Assembly (NCBI GenBank): GCA_021648225.1
Contig: JAKITE010000036.1
Coordinates: 1 to 22,137 of the forward strand
Reading direction: 5' to 3'
Source of the DNA: Paracoccaceae bacterium
GTDB lineage: Bacteria > Pseudomonadota > Alphaproteobacteria > Rhodobacterales > Rhodobacteraceae
DNA length: 22,137 nucleotides
The notes below the pieces were generated by a model. The model searched no databases, was not told the origin of the DNA, and saw only the letters and a program-made list of their open reading frames with translations. The position numbers were made by a program, and so were the translations under genes. Every line of letters begins with the position of its first letter. The first letter of the stretch is position 1. Shown piece by piece: positions 8,093-16,269 of the stretch.

Positions 8093-8869
8093 ATGTCAGA
8101 AGCAATTCAAAAAGTAGCCATGGAAGTGTCCGACGAGGTCGCGATCCAGATCACCGATATGAACAAATGGTATGGGGATTTTCACGTCCTCAAAGACATC
8201 AACATCACGGTGAACCGTGGCGAACGCATCGTGGTTTGCGGGCCTTCGGGTTCCGGCAAATCCACCTTGATCCGCTGCATTAACCGGCTTGAGGTCCACC
8301 AGAAAGGTTCAATCGTTGTTGACGGAACCGAGCTTACCTCGGATCTGAAAAACATCGATAAAATCCGGTCAGAGGTTGGCATGTGCTTTCAGCACTTCAA
8401 CCTGTTTCCACACTTGACCATTCTGGAAAATTGCACCTTGGCGCCGATCTGGGTGCGTAAAACCCCCAAGAAAGAAGCCGAAGAAATCGCAATGCATTTC
8501 CTTGAAAAGGTGAAAATCCCGGAACAGGCGCTGAAATACCCCGGCCAGCTTTCGGGCGGCCAGCAACAGCGTGTGGCGATTGCACGGTCTTTGTGCATGA
8601 AACCCCGCATCATGTTGTTTGACGAACCAACCTCCGCGCTTGACCCTGAAATGATCGCCGAGGTGCTGGACACCATGGTTGAACTTGCCGAAGAAGGCAT
8701 GACCATGATCGTGGTTACCCACGAAATGGGTTTCGCGCGCAAGGTTGCCAACCGCGTGATCTTTATGGATATGGGCCAGATTGTTGAACAAAACGAACCT
8801 CAAGAGTTCTTTGACAACCCAAAATCCGAACGCACCAAATTGTTCCTGTCCCAGATTCTGGGCCACTAA
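8093..8869 (+). CDS. aapP: Amino-acid ABC transporter ATP-binding protein
   Basis: 258-aa ATPase that energises the AapQM pore. All ABC motifs are intact: Walker A GPSGSGKST (residues 50-58), Q-loop glutamine in CFQHFNLFPHLT (Q100), signature LSGGQ (153-157), Walker B IMLFDE (173-178, catalytic E178), D-loop SALD, and switch histidine H210 in VVTHEMGFAR. It belongs to the polar amino-acid uptake (GlnQ/HisP) subfamily. AAGGAG at 8080-8085 gives a good ribosome-binding site for ATG 8093. It is the last gene of the operon and is followed by a strong terminator. Confidence 0.96.
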   Translation: MSEAIQKVAMEVSDEVAIQITDMNKWYGDFHVLKDINITVNRGERIVVCGPSGSGKSTLIRCINRLEVHQKGSIVVDGTELTSDLKNIDKIRSEVGMCFQHFNLFPHLTILENCTLAPIWVRKTPKKEAEEIAMHFLEKVKIPEQALKYPGQLSGGQQQRVAIARSLCMKPRIMLFDEPTSALDPEMIAEVLDTMVELAEEGMTMIVVTHEMGFARKVANRVIFMDMGQIVEQNEPQEFFDNPKSERTKLFLSQILGH

Positions 8870-8886
8870 TACAATTGCATCAAAAC

Positions 8887-8920
8887 AAAAAGGCCGGAGC
8901 ATCCGCTCCGGCCTTTTTTT
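8887..8920 (+). terminator. Rho-independent terminator of aapJQMP
   Basis: A 14-bp perfect stem (AAAAAGGCCGGAGC with GCTCCGGCCTTTTT) around an ATCC loop ends in seven T residues at 8914-8920. The A-tract on the other side also makes it a plausible bidirectional terminator for the converging phosphatase gene on the minus strand. Confidence 0.95.
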
Positions 8921-8971
8921 GCGTAAATACCTGTGTAAATACCCTTGTGCTGTTCGGCCAAAGCCCCGCTT

Positions 8972-9472
8972 TTACAATTCGCGCGGCGCCACATAATCCA
9001 CAAATTTGCCGGTGCCCATCAATACATCAGCCCAGTTATCAACCTTGAAATCCAGCACCGTTACCGCGCCGGTCGGGTATTTCTGGAATGTTTCATGGGC
9101 AGGGGCTGGGTCGCGGCGCAGATCCCGGGCAAATTCACCAATGCCGGGCATATGGCCCAGCATCATCACCGCGTCACCACTGGCGGTTTGTAGCTGTTTC
9201 AGCATGGTATGGGCGCTGGCCAGATACAGCGTATCGTCAAAGCGTAAATCCGCATCTTTGCCCAGAATTTCCGAAATCCCGTCCCATGTCTGGGCGCAAC
9301 GTGTGGCGCTAGATGATATTACTTCGTCAGGCATATAGCCTTGCTTGTTCAGCCAAGCGCCTATTTTGGTCGCGGCGGCGCGGCCCCGATCATTTAGCGG
9401 CCTTGATTTATCCGCGCTGGCCCCGCTGGACCAGCTTGATTTTGCGTGGCGAATAAGGATCAGACGTTTCAT
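8972..9472 (-). CDS. SixA-like histidine phosphatase
   Basis: 166-aa histidine-phosphatase (phosphoglycerate-mutase-like) protein of the SixA type. The catalytic RHAKSSW motif puts the phospho-accepting His at H9. R58 (SATRCAQT) and H107 in MLGHMPGI complete the phosphate pocket. SixA removes phosphate from histidine-phosphotransfer proteins; the target here is unknown. The start is ATG at 9472, overlapping the upstream Fe-S gene by 4 bp, so the two are likely co-translated. It converges on aapP and shares the bidirectional terminator. Confidence 0.88.
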   Translation of the reverse strand: MKRLILIRHAKSSWSSGASADKSRPLNDRGRAAATKIGAWLNKQGYMPDEVISSSATRCAQTWDGISEILGKDADLRFDDTLYLASAHTMLKQLQTASGDAVMMLGHMPGIGEFARDLRRDPAPAHETFQKYPTGAVTVLDFKVDNWADVLMGTGKFVDYVAPREL

Positions 9473-10128
9473 GCAGGGGCCTTTCGGTGAAAATATGACA
9501 TATGAAACGCGGATTGCGCCTCGGCCCGATCAGATCGCCCAACCGGACAAGCCCGCCGCACCGCACAACCGCGCGTCATGCATTGGTCTCCGGTTGGAGT
9601 ATCCAGAAAAACATGGCAAGCGGCAACATCATAATTATTTTTTACCAATGCACCAGCAGGGCAGGCGGTAAGGCAGGGTTTGTCAATGCAGGTTTTGCAG
9701 GGGGATTGTTGTGCTTTGGCAAGCTCCAACCGTTCCGAAAACCCCAATGCGCCACGAAAAGAAACAAAAAGCCCAGCATCCCCATGCACTAAAATCTGCA
9801 CCGGAGATTGAAAACACTCACCTGATTGCAAAGCCCGGCCAATAAACGGATGGTAGGGCGGTCCGCCAAAAGGGAATATCGCATCTGCGCCAAAACCGAT
9901 GCCAATGCTTGTCAAAACCCGTTCAGACCAACGATCAATCGGGTCAGGTTGACCATCCTGATATTCCGCACTGTCTTGAAAAGCCTGCCAAAACCGTGTC
10001 GCATCCGGCCCGATTAAAAACAGGGTTTTATGCGGGCCGGTTTCGGGGTTTACCCCTGCCAGCACTTTTAGCCCATAGGGGTTAAGCGCGGCGTCTACAG
10101 CTTGTCCAAGGGAAGTTTCAGGTTCCAT
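9469..10128 (-). CDS. Small Fe-S (ferredoxin-like) protein related to the QueG C-terminal domain
   Basis: 219-aa protein with eight cysteines arranged for two 4Fe-4S clusters: CKTCIDKPCLTACP (C144, C147, C152, C156) and C171, C183, C188, C194 ending in CPVGR. The arrangement resembles the ferredoxin module of epoxyqueuosine reductase QueG, but the protein is little more than half QueG length. The N-terminal 140 residues (FPFGGPPYHPF, VQILVHGDAGLFVSFRGAL) are at best a divergent remnant of a cobalamin-binding part. The reaction is unknown. ATG 10128 lies inside the upstream hydroxylase gene (34-bp overlap); no stronger downstream start is evident. It overlaps the SixA-like gene by 4 bp. Confidence 0.8.
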   Translation of the reverse strand: MEPETSLGQAVDAALNPYGLKVLAGVNPETGPHKTLFLIGPDATRFWQAFQDSAEYQDGQPDPIDRWSERVLTSIGIGFGADAIFPFGGPPYHPFIGRALQSGECFQSPVQILVHGDAGLFVSFRGALGFSERLELAKAQQSPCKTCIDKPCLTACPAGALVKNNYDVAACHVFLDTPTGDQCMTRGCAVRRACPVGRSDRAEAQSAFHMSYFHRKAPA

Positions 10129-10892
10129 ACCAGATTACTAGGCTTGTCATCCTGCCAACGCAAGCCAACGGTCATGCCGGTCTGGCCCTTTTCAGGTTCG
10201 GCAATAAAGGTGCGAAACAGATGATCCCAGATTGAAATCGAAAACCCGTAATTGCTGTCATGTTCATGCCGGTGGATCGAATGGTGAATACGGTGCATAT
10301 CCGGCGTTACAATCACTTTGCGCAGCAGCCTGTCCAGTTTAACGGGCAATTTGATATTGGCATGGTTAAACATGGCCGCGCCATTTAATATTACCTCGAA
10401 CACCACAACCGCTGCCGCCACAGGGCCAAGCAAAAGCACCAGAACAACCTTGTAAAGCATCGAAAGCGCAATCTCGACCGGATGAAACCGGATAGCGGAG
10501 GTTACATCCAGATCTCGGTCCGAATGATGCACGCGGTGGAACCGCCACAGGAAATTGATTTTATGGGTAACAAGGTGTTGAAACCAGACCGCCCAATCCA
10601 GAATAAGCACCACCAGAATAAATTCTATCCAGAGAGGCAGGCCGATAATATTAAACAGCCCCCAGCCCTTTAGTGCGGCATAATTGGCCGCACCCACCGC
10701 AATGATCACCGGCGTTATCAGGGTCATTAGTTGCAACAAGCCGCTATAAATCACCAGCAACAACCAGTTGGTAGACCAGCGTTTTAGCTGGCTCTGCACC
10801 CGCTCACGGCGCGGAAACACATATTCAAGAATGCCAAACAGGGCAAAAAGCCCTAGAAAGACGGTTAAGCGGATTGTTTGTTCATTTTCCAT
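10095..10892 (-). CDS. Sterol desaturase / fatty-acid hydroxylase family membrane protein
   Basis: 265-aa integral membrane di-iron oxygenase. The histidine ligands follow the family pattern: HLVTH (H106, H110), HRVHH (H119, H122, H123), H137, H177, then HRIHH (H200, H203, H204). Hydrophobic helices surround them, at about residues 5-25, 42-70, 82-104 and 145-175. The substrate is not predictable; bacterial members hydroxylate lipids, carotenoids or hopanoids. The 3' end overlaps the Fe-S gene by 34 bp, suggesting a coupled pair in which the Fe-S protein might supply electrons (inference). The start MENEQTIRL at 10892 is the first ATG after the region downstream of argB. Confidence 0.88.
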   Translation of the reverse strand: MENEQTIRLTVFLGLFALFGILEYVFPRRERVQSQLKRWSTNWLLLVIYSGLLQLMTLITPVIIAVGAANYAALKGWGLFNIIGLPLWIEFILVVLILDWAVWFQHLVTHKINFLWRFHRVHHSDRDLDVTSAIRFHPVEIALSMLYKVVLVLLLGPVAAAVVVFEVILNGAAMFNHANIKLPVKLDRLLRKVIVTPDMHRIHHSIHRHEHDSNYGFSISIWDHLFRTFIAEPEKGQTGMTVGLRWQDDKPSNLVWNLKLPLDKL

Positions 10893-10965
10893 AAACCCTA
10901 GTTGGCCCGTGTCCGGAAAAAATTCAAGTCACATTCACGATATATATTCGTAAATCTGAATGTAG

Positions 10966-10986
10966 GGTGCGTGGTCTCCACGCACC
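10966..10986 (-). terminator. Short perfect hairpin downstream of argB
   Basis: GGTGCGTGG and CCACGCACC form a 9-bp stem with a TCT loop, 8 bp beyond the argB stop. There is no T-run in the argB direction. It could stop or stabilise the argB transcript. From memory, similar GTAGGGTGCGTGG hairpins are dispersed in Rhodobacterales genomes, so a repeat is also possible. Confidence 0.5.
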
Positions 10987-10993
10987 GACCCGT

Positions 10994-11857
10994 TCAAGCC
11001 CGAATAATCGACCCCGCCCCAGCCGGTGTAAACAGCTCCAGCAACAAGGAATGCGGCGCGCGACCATCCAGAATAACCACGGCACGAACACCGCCCTCAA
11101 TTGCCGCAAGCGCGGTTTCGGTTTTGGGGATCATACCACCGGAAATTATACCTGATGCGGTTAGTTTGCGCACCGTATCAGACGTCAATTCAGTCACCAC
11201 ATCACCGTCAGCATCCTTGACCCCCGCAACATCGGTCAGCAGCAACAGCCGGTCTGCCTTCAGCGCTGCCGCCAGCGCGCCTGCCACGGTATCTCCGTTA
11301 ATGTTCAGGGTCTCGCCCTTGCGGCCCACGCCGATGGGCGCAATTACCGGAATAAAATCACTGTCGCGAAAGGTTTTGATAATAGACGGGTCAATATCGG
11401 TCGGTTCACCGACCAGCCCCAGATCACCATCAGCAATATCACAGGTAATCAATCGCGCATCTTTGCCCGACAGGCCCACCGCCTTGCCACCTTGCTGGTT
11501 GATCGCCTGCACAATACGTTTGTTTACCGACCCCGAAAGCACCATTTCAACCACTTCCATGGTGGCCGCATCGGTAACCCGTTTGCCGTTTTTAAAGGTG
11601 CTGACAACGCCTTGCTTTTCCAGCATCCGGTTAATCATCGGGCCGCCGCCATGCACAATAACAGGGTGCAGATTGCATTGTTTCATCAGCACAATATCGC
11701 GGGCAAAGCGTTCCATGGCTTGATCATCGCCCATGGCGTGGCCGCCAAATTTAATCACAACTGTGGCGCCATCATAACGCTGCAAAAACGGCAGCGCTTC
11801 GGATAAAGTGCGGGCGGTGGCGATCCAGTCGCGGTTCATGGCGGTTGATTTCTCCAT
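10994..11857 (-). CDS. argB: Acetylglutamate kinase
   Basis: Phosphorylates N-acetylglutamate in the second step of arginine biosynthesis. The amino-acid-kinase fold is clear: VVIKFGGHAMG near the N-terminus (phosphate-binding lysine and Gly-Gly loop), VIVHGGGPMINRMLEK (substrate-binding GGGP), GLVGEPTDID, PVIAPIGVGRKGETLNINGDTVAGALA and the C-terminal SGGMIPKTETALAA. The N-terminal helix MNRDWIATARTLSEALPFLQRY is typical of arginine-sensitive alphaproteobacterial enzymes. I prefer ATG 11857 because AAGG lies 8 nt upstream; TTG 11863 and ATG 11839 are in-frame alternatives. It follows yihA by 18 bp in the same operon. Confidence 0.95.
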   Translation of the reverse strand: MEKSTAMNRDWIATARTLSEALPFLQRYDGATVVIKFGGHAMGDDQAMERFARDIVLMKQCNLHPVIVHGGGPMINRMLEKQGVVSTFKNGKRVTDAATMEVVEMVLSGSVNKRIVQAINQQGGKAVGLSGKDARLITCDIADGDLGLVGEPTDIDPSIIKTFRDSDFIPVIAPIGVGRKGETLNINGDTVAGALAAALKADRLLLLTDVAGVKDADGDVVTELTSDTVRKLTASGIISGGMIPKTETALAAIEGGVRAVVILDGRAPHSLLLELFTPAGAGSIIRA

Positions 11858-11875
11858 TTTCAAGACCTTAACGGG

Positions 11876-12523
11876 TTATTCCATGGTGGCAATGGTTGTG
11901 CGTAAAATATCCAGCCCGATGTTTTTATCCGAACTGGTAGCGATAATTTCAGGATAGGCAGCAGGGTATTTTTGCAGAACCTTCTGGGTTTTGGCCAGAA
12001 CAGCAGAATAATCCCCCTTGGAGGGTTTATCGATTTTGGTCAAAACCACCTGAAACGTCACAGCCGCATCGCCCAGCAGGGCCATGATTTCCTCATCAAC
12101 ATCCTTTGGCCCGTGCCGCGCATCAACCAGCAAAAACACGCGGCGCAAGGTGGCGCGCCCGCGCAGATATGCTTTTAATAAACGCTGCCATTTGGCCACC
12201 ACTGGGATCGGCGCATTGGCAAAACCATAGCCGGGTAAATCGACCAGATAATGGCTGTCCATCAGGGTGAAATAGTTGATTTCCTGCGTGCGCCCCGGCG
12301 TGTTTGAGGTGCGCGCCAAAGCCTTGCGGCCGGTCAGAGCGTTGATCAGGGTGGATTTTCCGACGTTGGAACGCCCCGCAAAACAAACCTCCATACGGTC
12401 CGCCGCAGGCACGCCGTCCATCGCCACCACGCCTTTCAGAAAATCGGAATTGCCGGCAAATAATATGCGGCCTTTTTCAGCGGATAAATAGTCGGGTTTT
12501 TCAACCAGTGGAAATTCGATCAT
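11876..12523 (-). CDS. yihA: Ribosome-biogenesis GTPase YihA/YsxC (EngB)
   Basis: 215-aa small GTPase needed for large ribosomal subunit assembly. The G motifs are intact: G1 GRSNVGKST (50-58), G2 threonine in NTPGRTQ (about 75-80), G3 DLPG (95-98), G4 TKID (162-165) and G5 ATSS near the C-terminus. Length and order match the family. The ATG at 12523 overlaps the upstream MOSC gene by 4 bp. Lies in the yidC-MOSC-yihA-argB operon order I associate with Rhodobacterales. Confidence 0.96.
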   Translation of the reverse strand: MIEFPLVEKPDYLSAEKGRILFAGNSDFLKGVVAMDGVPAADRMEVCFAGRSNVGKSTLINALTGRKALARTSNTPGRTQEINYFTLMDSHYLVDLPGYGFANAPIPVVAKWQRLLKAYLRGRATLRRVFLLVDARHGPKDVDEEIMALLGDAAVTFQVVLTKIDKPSKGDYSAVLAKTQKVLQKYPAAYPEIIATSSDKNIGLDILRTTIATME

Positions 12524-13275
12524 AAGATATGCGCCCCGTCATATTGGTCTACGGGGCCGGTTTTGATCACCTCGGCGTAAATGCCAAAATCGCTATGGCC
12601 CCAGTTATCTTCAAGAATATCCAGCGTTGGCACATCTTGTTTGCCGGTTAGCGGATCAACCGTAGTGGCCATGCAGCGGGTGATATTTTCACGGATCACC
12701 ACATGCGCCATGCCAACCCGCATGGTTTTGCCAATCCAGCTGCGCTCTTCCCACGCGTCCACGCCGTCCAGCCAGATATTGCCGCGAAACCGTTCCGGTG
12801 CCATCGGTTGACCGGACTTTTCAGACAGCTCTGTCAAAGACGCGAGGTTCAGGATAGAAATATACGGGTTTTTATTGTCGGTCATGCCTTGGGTCGGCGC
12901 CTTGATAAACGCCGCTGGCTGCGCGCGATTATCCGGCACAAACTGGCTGACCCAGGCAATAAACCCTGCATGTTCATCGACATTTTCAGGGTTAAACCGG
13001 AACGGCGCATGATCGGGGTGTTTTAGCACCATCATATCCCCCGCTGCAAATTGCGTGATCGAAATCGCCTGTAATTCCGGCGCTTTGGCCCCGCGAATGA
13101 AATTGCCGCAATGCACCCATGCGGGGGTATCAGGGTCGAACTTCGATGCCTCGTGGGTCACCGCATATATACGGTCGTGCAGCAGGGTTTGCCCTGCGAC
13201 AAGCTGCACAAAATCAAGCGCGGTGCGACCGACCCCTTTGATAGGATGGCAAAATATATGTTCGACCGAGGGCAT
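12520..13275 (-). CDS. MOSC-domain protein (molybdenum cofactor / sulfur carrier domain)
   Basis: 251-aa protein of the MOSC family (YcbX-like, related to the C-terminus of Moco sulfurase). The N-terminal beta-barrel segment HIFCHPIKGVGRTALD and LLHDRIYAV match the MOSC_N region. PERFRGNIWLDG and the conserved cysteine in RCMATTVDP (C201) mark the MOSC core; this Cys is thought to carry a persulfide or coordinate molybdenum. YcbX-type members reduce N-hydroxylated compounds, but the function here is not established. It starts 3 bp after the yidC stop and overlaps yihA by 4 bp. Confidence 0.88.
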   Translation of the reverse strand: MPSVEHIFCHPIKGVGRTALDFVQLVAGQTLLHDRIYAVTHEASKFDPDTPAWVHCGNFIRGAKAPELQAISITQFAAGDMMVLKHPDHAPFRFNPENVDEHAGFIAWVSQFVPDNRAQPAAFIKAPTQGMTDNKNPYISILNLASLTELSEKSGQPMAPERFRGNIWLDGVDAWEERSWIGKTMRVGMAHVVIRENITRCMATTVDPLTGKQDVPTLDILEDNWGHSDFGIYAEVIKTGPVDQYDGAHIL

Positions 13276-13278
13276 GCA

Positions 13279-15102
13279 TCATTCCGCCTTGTCGGTCTTT
13301 TTCTTAAAGCCCGAAATGATGTTGCCAAACACATCGGGTTTCACGCCCTGGGTGCGCATGATCAGATATTGCTGGATGAACGTGATGGTGTTGTTGGCCA
13401 CCCAGTAAATCACCAGACCCACGGCAAAATTGCCCAGCATGAACATAAACACCCATGGCATCCACGCAAAAATCATCGCCTGGGTTTTGTCGGTGGGGGC
13501 CGGATTCAGCTTTTGCTGCATCCACATGGTGATGCCCATCAAGATCGGGAATACGCCGATTGACAGCAGCGCAGGCGCCCATGAAACATCATAAGGCAAC
13601 AATCCGAACAGGTTGATCCAGCTGGAACTATCGGGTTCCGAAAGATCTTTGACCCAGCCAAAAAACGGCGCGTGGCGCATCTCGATGGTGACAAACAGCA
13701 CCTTGTAAAGCGCAAAGAATATCGGGATTTGCAGCAAAATCGGTAGACAACCGGCGGCCGGATTAACCTTTTCATCCTTATACAGCTTCATCATGTCTTT
13801 TTGCATTTGCTGTTTGTCGTCGCCGTTGCGCTCTTTCAGCTTGGCCATTTCCGGTTGCAGCTTTTTCATCTTGGCCATGGAGACCGCAGATTTATAGGCC
13901 AGCGGAAACAGGGCAAGTTTGACAACCAGCGTCAGGCCGATAATTGCAACGCCCATATTGCCGACAATACCGTGAATATACGATAGCAACCATTGCATCG
14001 GTTTGGTCAGAAAATAGAACCAGCCCCAGTCAACCGAATCAACAAAATTTTCAATGTTGCGCTCGTTTTGATAGGCGCGAATGGTATCAACCACCTTGGC
14101 CCCTGCAAACAATGACGTGCTGATGCCAACAGTTTCGCCCGCAGGCACTGTCATCGGGTCAATGCGCATATCAATGCGATAGGTGTTCTGGGCGGTGGTA
14201 TATTTGGCCACAGATTGAAACGGCTGTCCGGCTTGCGGGATCAGGGTTGTCATCCAGTATTTATCGGTAAACCCGATCCAGCCGTTTTCCTGCACCGAGA
14301 CAATATCGACATTGCCCTCGGGGGACATATCGAATTCAGGCATTTTATCGTAATCAATTTCTTCAATCTCGCCATCTTGCGCGCGCACAACGCCCTCGTG
14401 CAGCAGGTAAAACCCGATGGTTTGCGGTTCGCCGTGGCGCGCGATCAACCCGTAAGGGGCAAAAGACTGGTCAACACCGGAATTGTTTTCAACCGATTGG
14501 GTGATATCAAACATATAATGATCATCCACCGAAATGGTGCGACGAAAGACCAAGCCGTTTTCGCTCTCCCATTTCAGGGTGATTGGCGTGGTTTCGGTTA
14601 AAACACTGCCGGATTCAACGCTCCAGACCGTGTTGGCCCCTGGCACATTCTGGATGTTTTCCGTAGTGGTCGGCGCCCAGCCCCATAAGGCATAATAAGG
14701 GTCCGGCGCGTTGGCGGGGGATAACAGGGTAACCTTTTCGCTATCATCGCCAAGCACAACATTATAATCCAGCAAATGCAGGTCATCAATGCGCCCGCCG
14801 GTTAAGGAAATAGACCCCGAAAGCCCTTCGGTGCGAATTTCAATCCGGTCAGAGCTTGCCAGCGCGGTGTCGCGGGTTTCGGCCACCAGTTCCTGCAAGT
14901 TTGGCAGGGCGGCAACATCGCTGCCCGCCAGCGGCACAGCGGTATTGTCGGCCGCAACAAGCGGAATGGAAACGCCGTCAACAACCACGGTCTCGGTGGG
15001 TAAATCCTCGGCTGGAGGGGTCGGGAACAGAACAAACCAGCCCAGCATGACAAGCATGCTCAGCGCGATGGCAAGAATCATATTTTTGTTTTGGTCGTCC
15101 AT
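13279..15102 (-). CDS. yidC: Membrane protein insertase YidC
   Basis: 607-aa Oxa1/YidC insertase, full Gram-negative length. TM1 (NMILAIALSMLVMLGWFVLFP) is at residues 7-27. The large periplasmic P1 domain spans about 85-345. The conserved five-TM core begins near residue 360 (WFYFLTKPMQWLLSYIHGIVGNMGVAII). The hydrophilic groove charge is K395 in LTLVVKLALFP, where E. coli has Arg; Lys here is, as far as I recall, common in alphaproteobacteria and Oxa1. The PAAGCLPILLQIPIFFALYKVL helix follows, with two further TMs toward the C-terminus. It lies 62 bp downstream of ttcA. Confidence 0.97.
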   Translation of the reverse strand: MDDQNKNMILAIALSMLVMLGWFVLFPTPPAEDLPTETVVVDGVSIPLVAADNTAVPLAGSDVAALPNLQELVAETRDTALASSDRIEIRTEGLSGSISLTGGRIDDLHLLDYNVVLGDDSEKVTLLSPANAPDPYYALWGWAPTTTENIQNVPGANTVWSVESGSVLTETTPITLKWESENGLVFRRTISVDDHYMFDITQSVENNSGVDQSFAPYGLIARHGEPQTIGFYLLHEGVVRAQDGEIEEIDYDKMPEFDMSPEGNVDIVSVQENGWIGFTDKYWMTTLIPQAGQPFQSVAKYTTAQNTYRIDMRIDPMTVPAGETVGISTSLFAGAKVVDTIRAYQNERNIENFVDSVDWGWFYFLTKPMQWLLSYIHGIVGNMGVAIIGLTLVVKLALFPLAYKSAVSMAKMKKLQPEMAKLKERNGDDKQQMQKDMMKLYKDEKVNPAAGCLPILLQIPIFFALYKVLFVTIEMRHAPFFGWVKDLSEPDSSSWINLFGLLPYDVSWAPALLSIGVFPILMGITMWMQQKLNPAPTDKTQAMIFAWMPWVFMFMLGNFAVGLVIYWVANNTITFIQQYLIMRTQGVKPDVFGNIISGFKKKTDKAE

Positions 15103-15164
15103 GGGATGCTCTGCTCTTGGGTAAGAATTGTCTCAGGGGTTTCAACAGCCAAAGGGGCCAAAGG

Positions 15165-16019
15165 TCAAGGGTTTTTGGGGTTTTCAGGCTGTTTTGTGAT
15201 GTTTCTGCTCAGGGATTTAAAGTCAAACATGTCTGGGTCCAACAGGTGACTGGGGTTGCCATTGGTCAGGGCTTTGAAAATTACGTTGCGCCGCCCGGGG
15301 GAATTGGCCTCCCACCCATCCAGCATCCGCTTGATCTGCTGTCGTTGCAGCCCGTCTTGGGAACCGCATAAATCACACGGAATGATCGGGTAATTCAATG
15401 CCTTGGCGAATTTCTCGCAATCCACCTCACCCACATGGGCCAAGGGGCGATACACATATAAATCCCCCTCGTCATTGACCAGCTTGGGGGGCATGGACGC
15501 CATTTTCCCCCCATGAAAAAGGTTCATAAAAAAGGTTTCCAGCATGTCATCGCGATGATGGCCCAGAACCACGGCCGAACAGCCTTCTTCGCGCGCGATC
15601 CGATAAAGATTGCCACGTCTGAGGCGCGAACACATAGCGCAATAGGTCCGCCCCGCAGGCACTTTTGATTTTACAATCGAATAGGTATCCTGAAATTCAA
15701 TCCGGTGCGGCACTTTCATGGATTTAAGGAATTCCGGCAATACGGTTTGCGGAAACCCCGGCTGGCCCTGATCAAGATTACAGGCCAGAATTTCAACCGG
15801 CAGCAATCCACGCCATTGCAGCTCGGTCAAAGCCGCCAGCAAGGTGTAACTGTCTTTGCCCCCGGACATACATACCAGCCAGCGGGCGCCGCGCTCCACC
15901 ATGCCGTAAACCTCGATCGCCTCGCGGGTTTGGCGAATGATACGTTTGCGCAGTTTTTTGAAACTGATGCTGCCGGGCGCAGCCGCAAAAAGCGGGTGGA
16001 TTTCGTTTGAATCAAGCAT
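15165..16019 (-). CDS. ttcA: tRNA 2-thiocytidine(32) synthetase TtcA
   Basis: 284-aa Fe-S-dependent thiolase that makes s2C at tRNA position 32. The PP-loop ATP pyrophosphatase motif SGGKDS is at residues 52-57. Two CxxC pairs, C127/C130 (CAMC) and C215/C218 (CDLC), hold the cluster. GHHRDDMLETFFMNLFHGG is the conserved core. I chose ATG 16019 (MLDSNEIHPLF), the usual family start. The frame extends to 16121, but those 34 extra residues come from GC-rich repeat DNA and end at the mobile element. No strong ribosome-binding site is visible at 16019. It was probably once joined to yidD upstream; the mobile element now lies between them. Confidence 0.92.
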   Translation of the reverse strand: MLDSNEIHPLFAAAPGSISFKKLRKRIIRQTREAIEVYGMVERGARWLVCMSGGKDSYTLLAALTELQWRGLLPVEILACNLDQGQPGFPQTVLPEFLKSMKVPHRIEFQDTYSIVKSKVPAGRTYCAMCSRLRRGNLYRIAREEGCSAVVLGHHRDDMLETFFMNLFHGGKMASMPPKLVNDEGDLYVYRPLAHVGEVDCEKFAKALNYPIIPCDLCGSQDGLQRQQIKRMLDGWEANSPGRRNVIFKALTNGNPSHLLDPDMFDFKSLSRNITKQPENPKNP

Positions 16020-16066
16020 TCGGCTGATTAACGTAAAGAGCTGCAAGGAACAAGGCGTCTCTCCCG

Positions 16067-16115
16067 CGCTGCGCTTGGGCCTGGCCTCGCTACGCTCGGA
16101 GCCCCGCTGCGTTCG
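16067..16115. repeat. Three degenerate 11-bp GC-rich repeats upstream of ttcA
   Basis: CGCTGCGCTTG (16067-16077), CGCTACGCTCG (16088-16098) and CGCTGCGTTCG (16105-16115) share the pattern CGCT[GA]CG[CT]T[TC]G, at offsets of 21 and 17 bp. They fill the space between the ttcA start and the outer mobile element. Possibly a dispersed repeat; function unknown. Confidence 0.55.
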
Positions 16116-16123
16116 CAGCATTA

Positions 16124-16154
16124 GGGTCAGGACCCATTAATCCTACATCACTGG
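16124..16154 (+). repeat. Left terminal inverted repeat of the outer element
   Basis: 31 bp matching the complement of 18602-18632 at 29 positions. The first 12 bp, GGGTCAGGACCC, are themselves nearly palindromic. Confidence 0.88.
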
Positions 16155-16240
16155 CGTGGTTTTCCCGAAATATCAGTGGTTTGGCGCGTGCCACGAATAG
16201 TGGTTCTATTTGCCAGCGCGCCGAGCCGCTGAGATGATGG

Positions 16241-16248
16241 GAAAACCA
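16241..16248 (+). repeat. Left target-site duplication of the IS1 element
   Basis: GAAAACCA abuts the left inverted repeat and is identical to 18488-18495, which abuts the right one. An 8-bp duplication fits the 8-9 bp made by IS1-family transposases. Confidence 0.92.
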
Positions 16249-16269
16249 GGTAGTGTCTCAGTTTGAAAT
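16249..16269 (+). repeat. IS1 left inverted repeat
   Basis: 21 bp matching the complement of 18467-18487 with one mismatch at position 4 (A versus G). Confidence 0.93.

Noticed and set aside
8369..8902. 177-codon minus-strand frame over aapP
   Set aside because: Shadow of a well-conserved ABC ATPase gene; His/Phe-rich translation without family features.
8923..8943. Direct repeat of GTAAATACC 12 bp apart, after the aapP terminator
   Set aside because: Only two short copies in a spacer behind a terminator; too little to support a function or a CRISPR-like array.
10902..11723. 273-codon open frame on the plus strand
   Set aside because: It is antisense to argB, rich in Ser, Pro and Arg without a recognisable domain, while argB itself has all kinase motifs.
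16020..16121. 34-codon N-terminal extension of ttcA
   Set aside because: The added residues are a translation of GC-rich repeat DNA and do not resemble TtcA. The normal family start MLDSNEIHPLF is at 16019.
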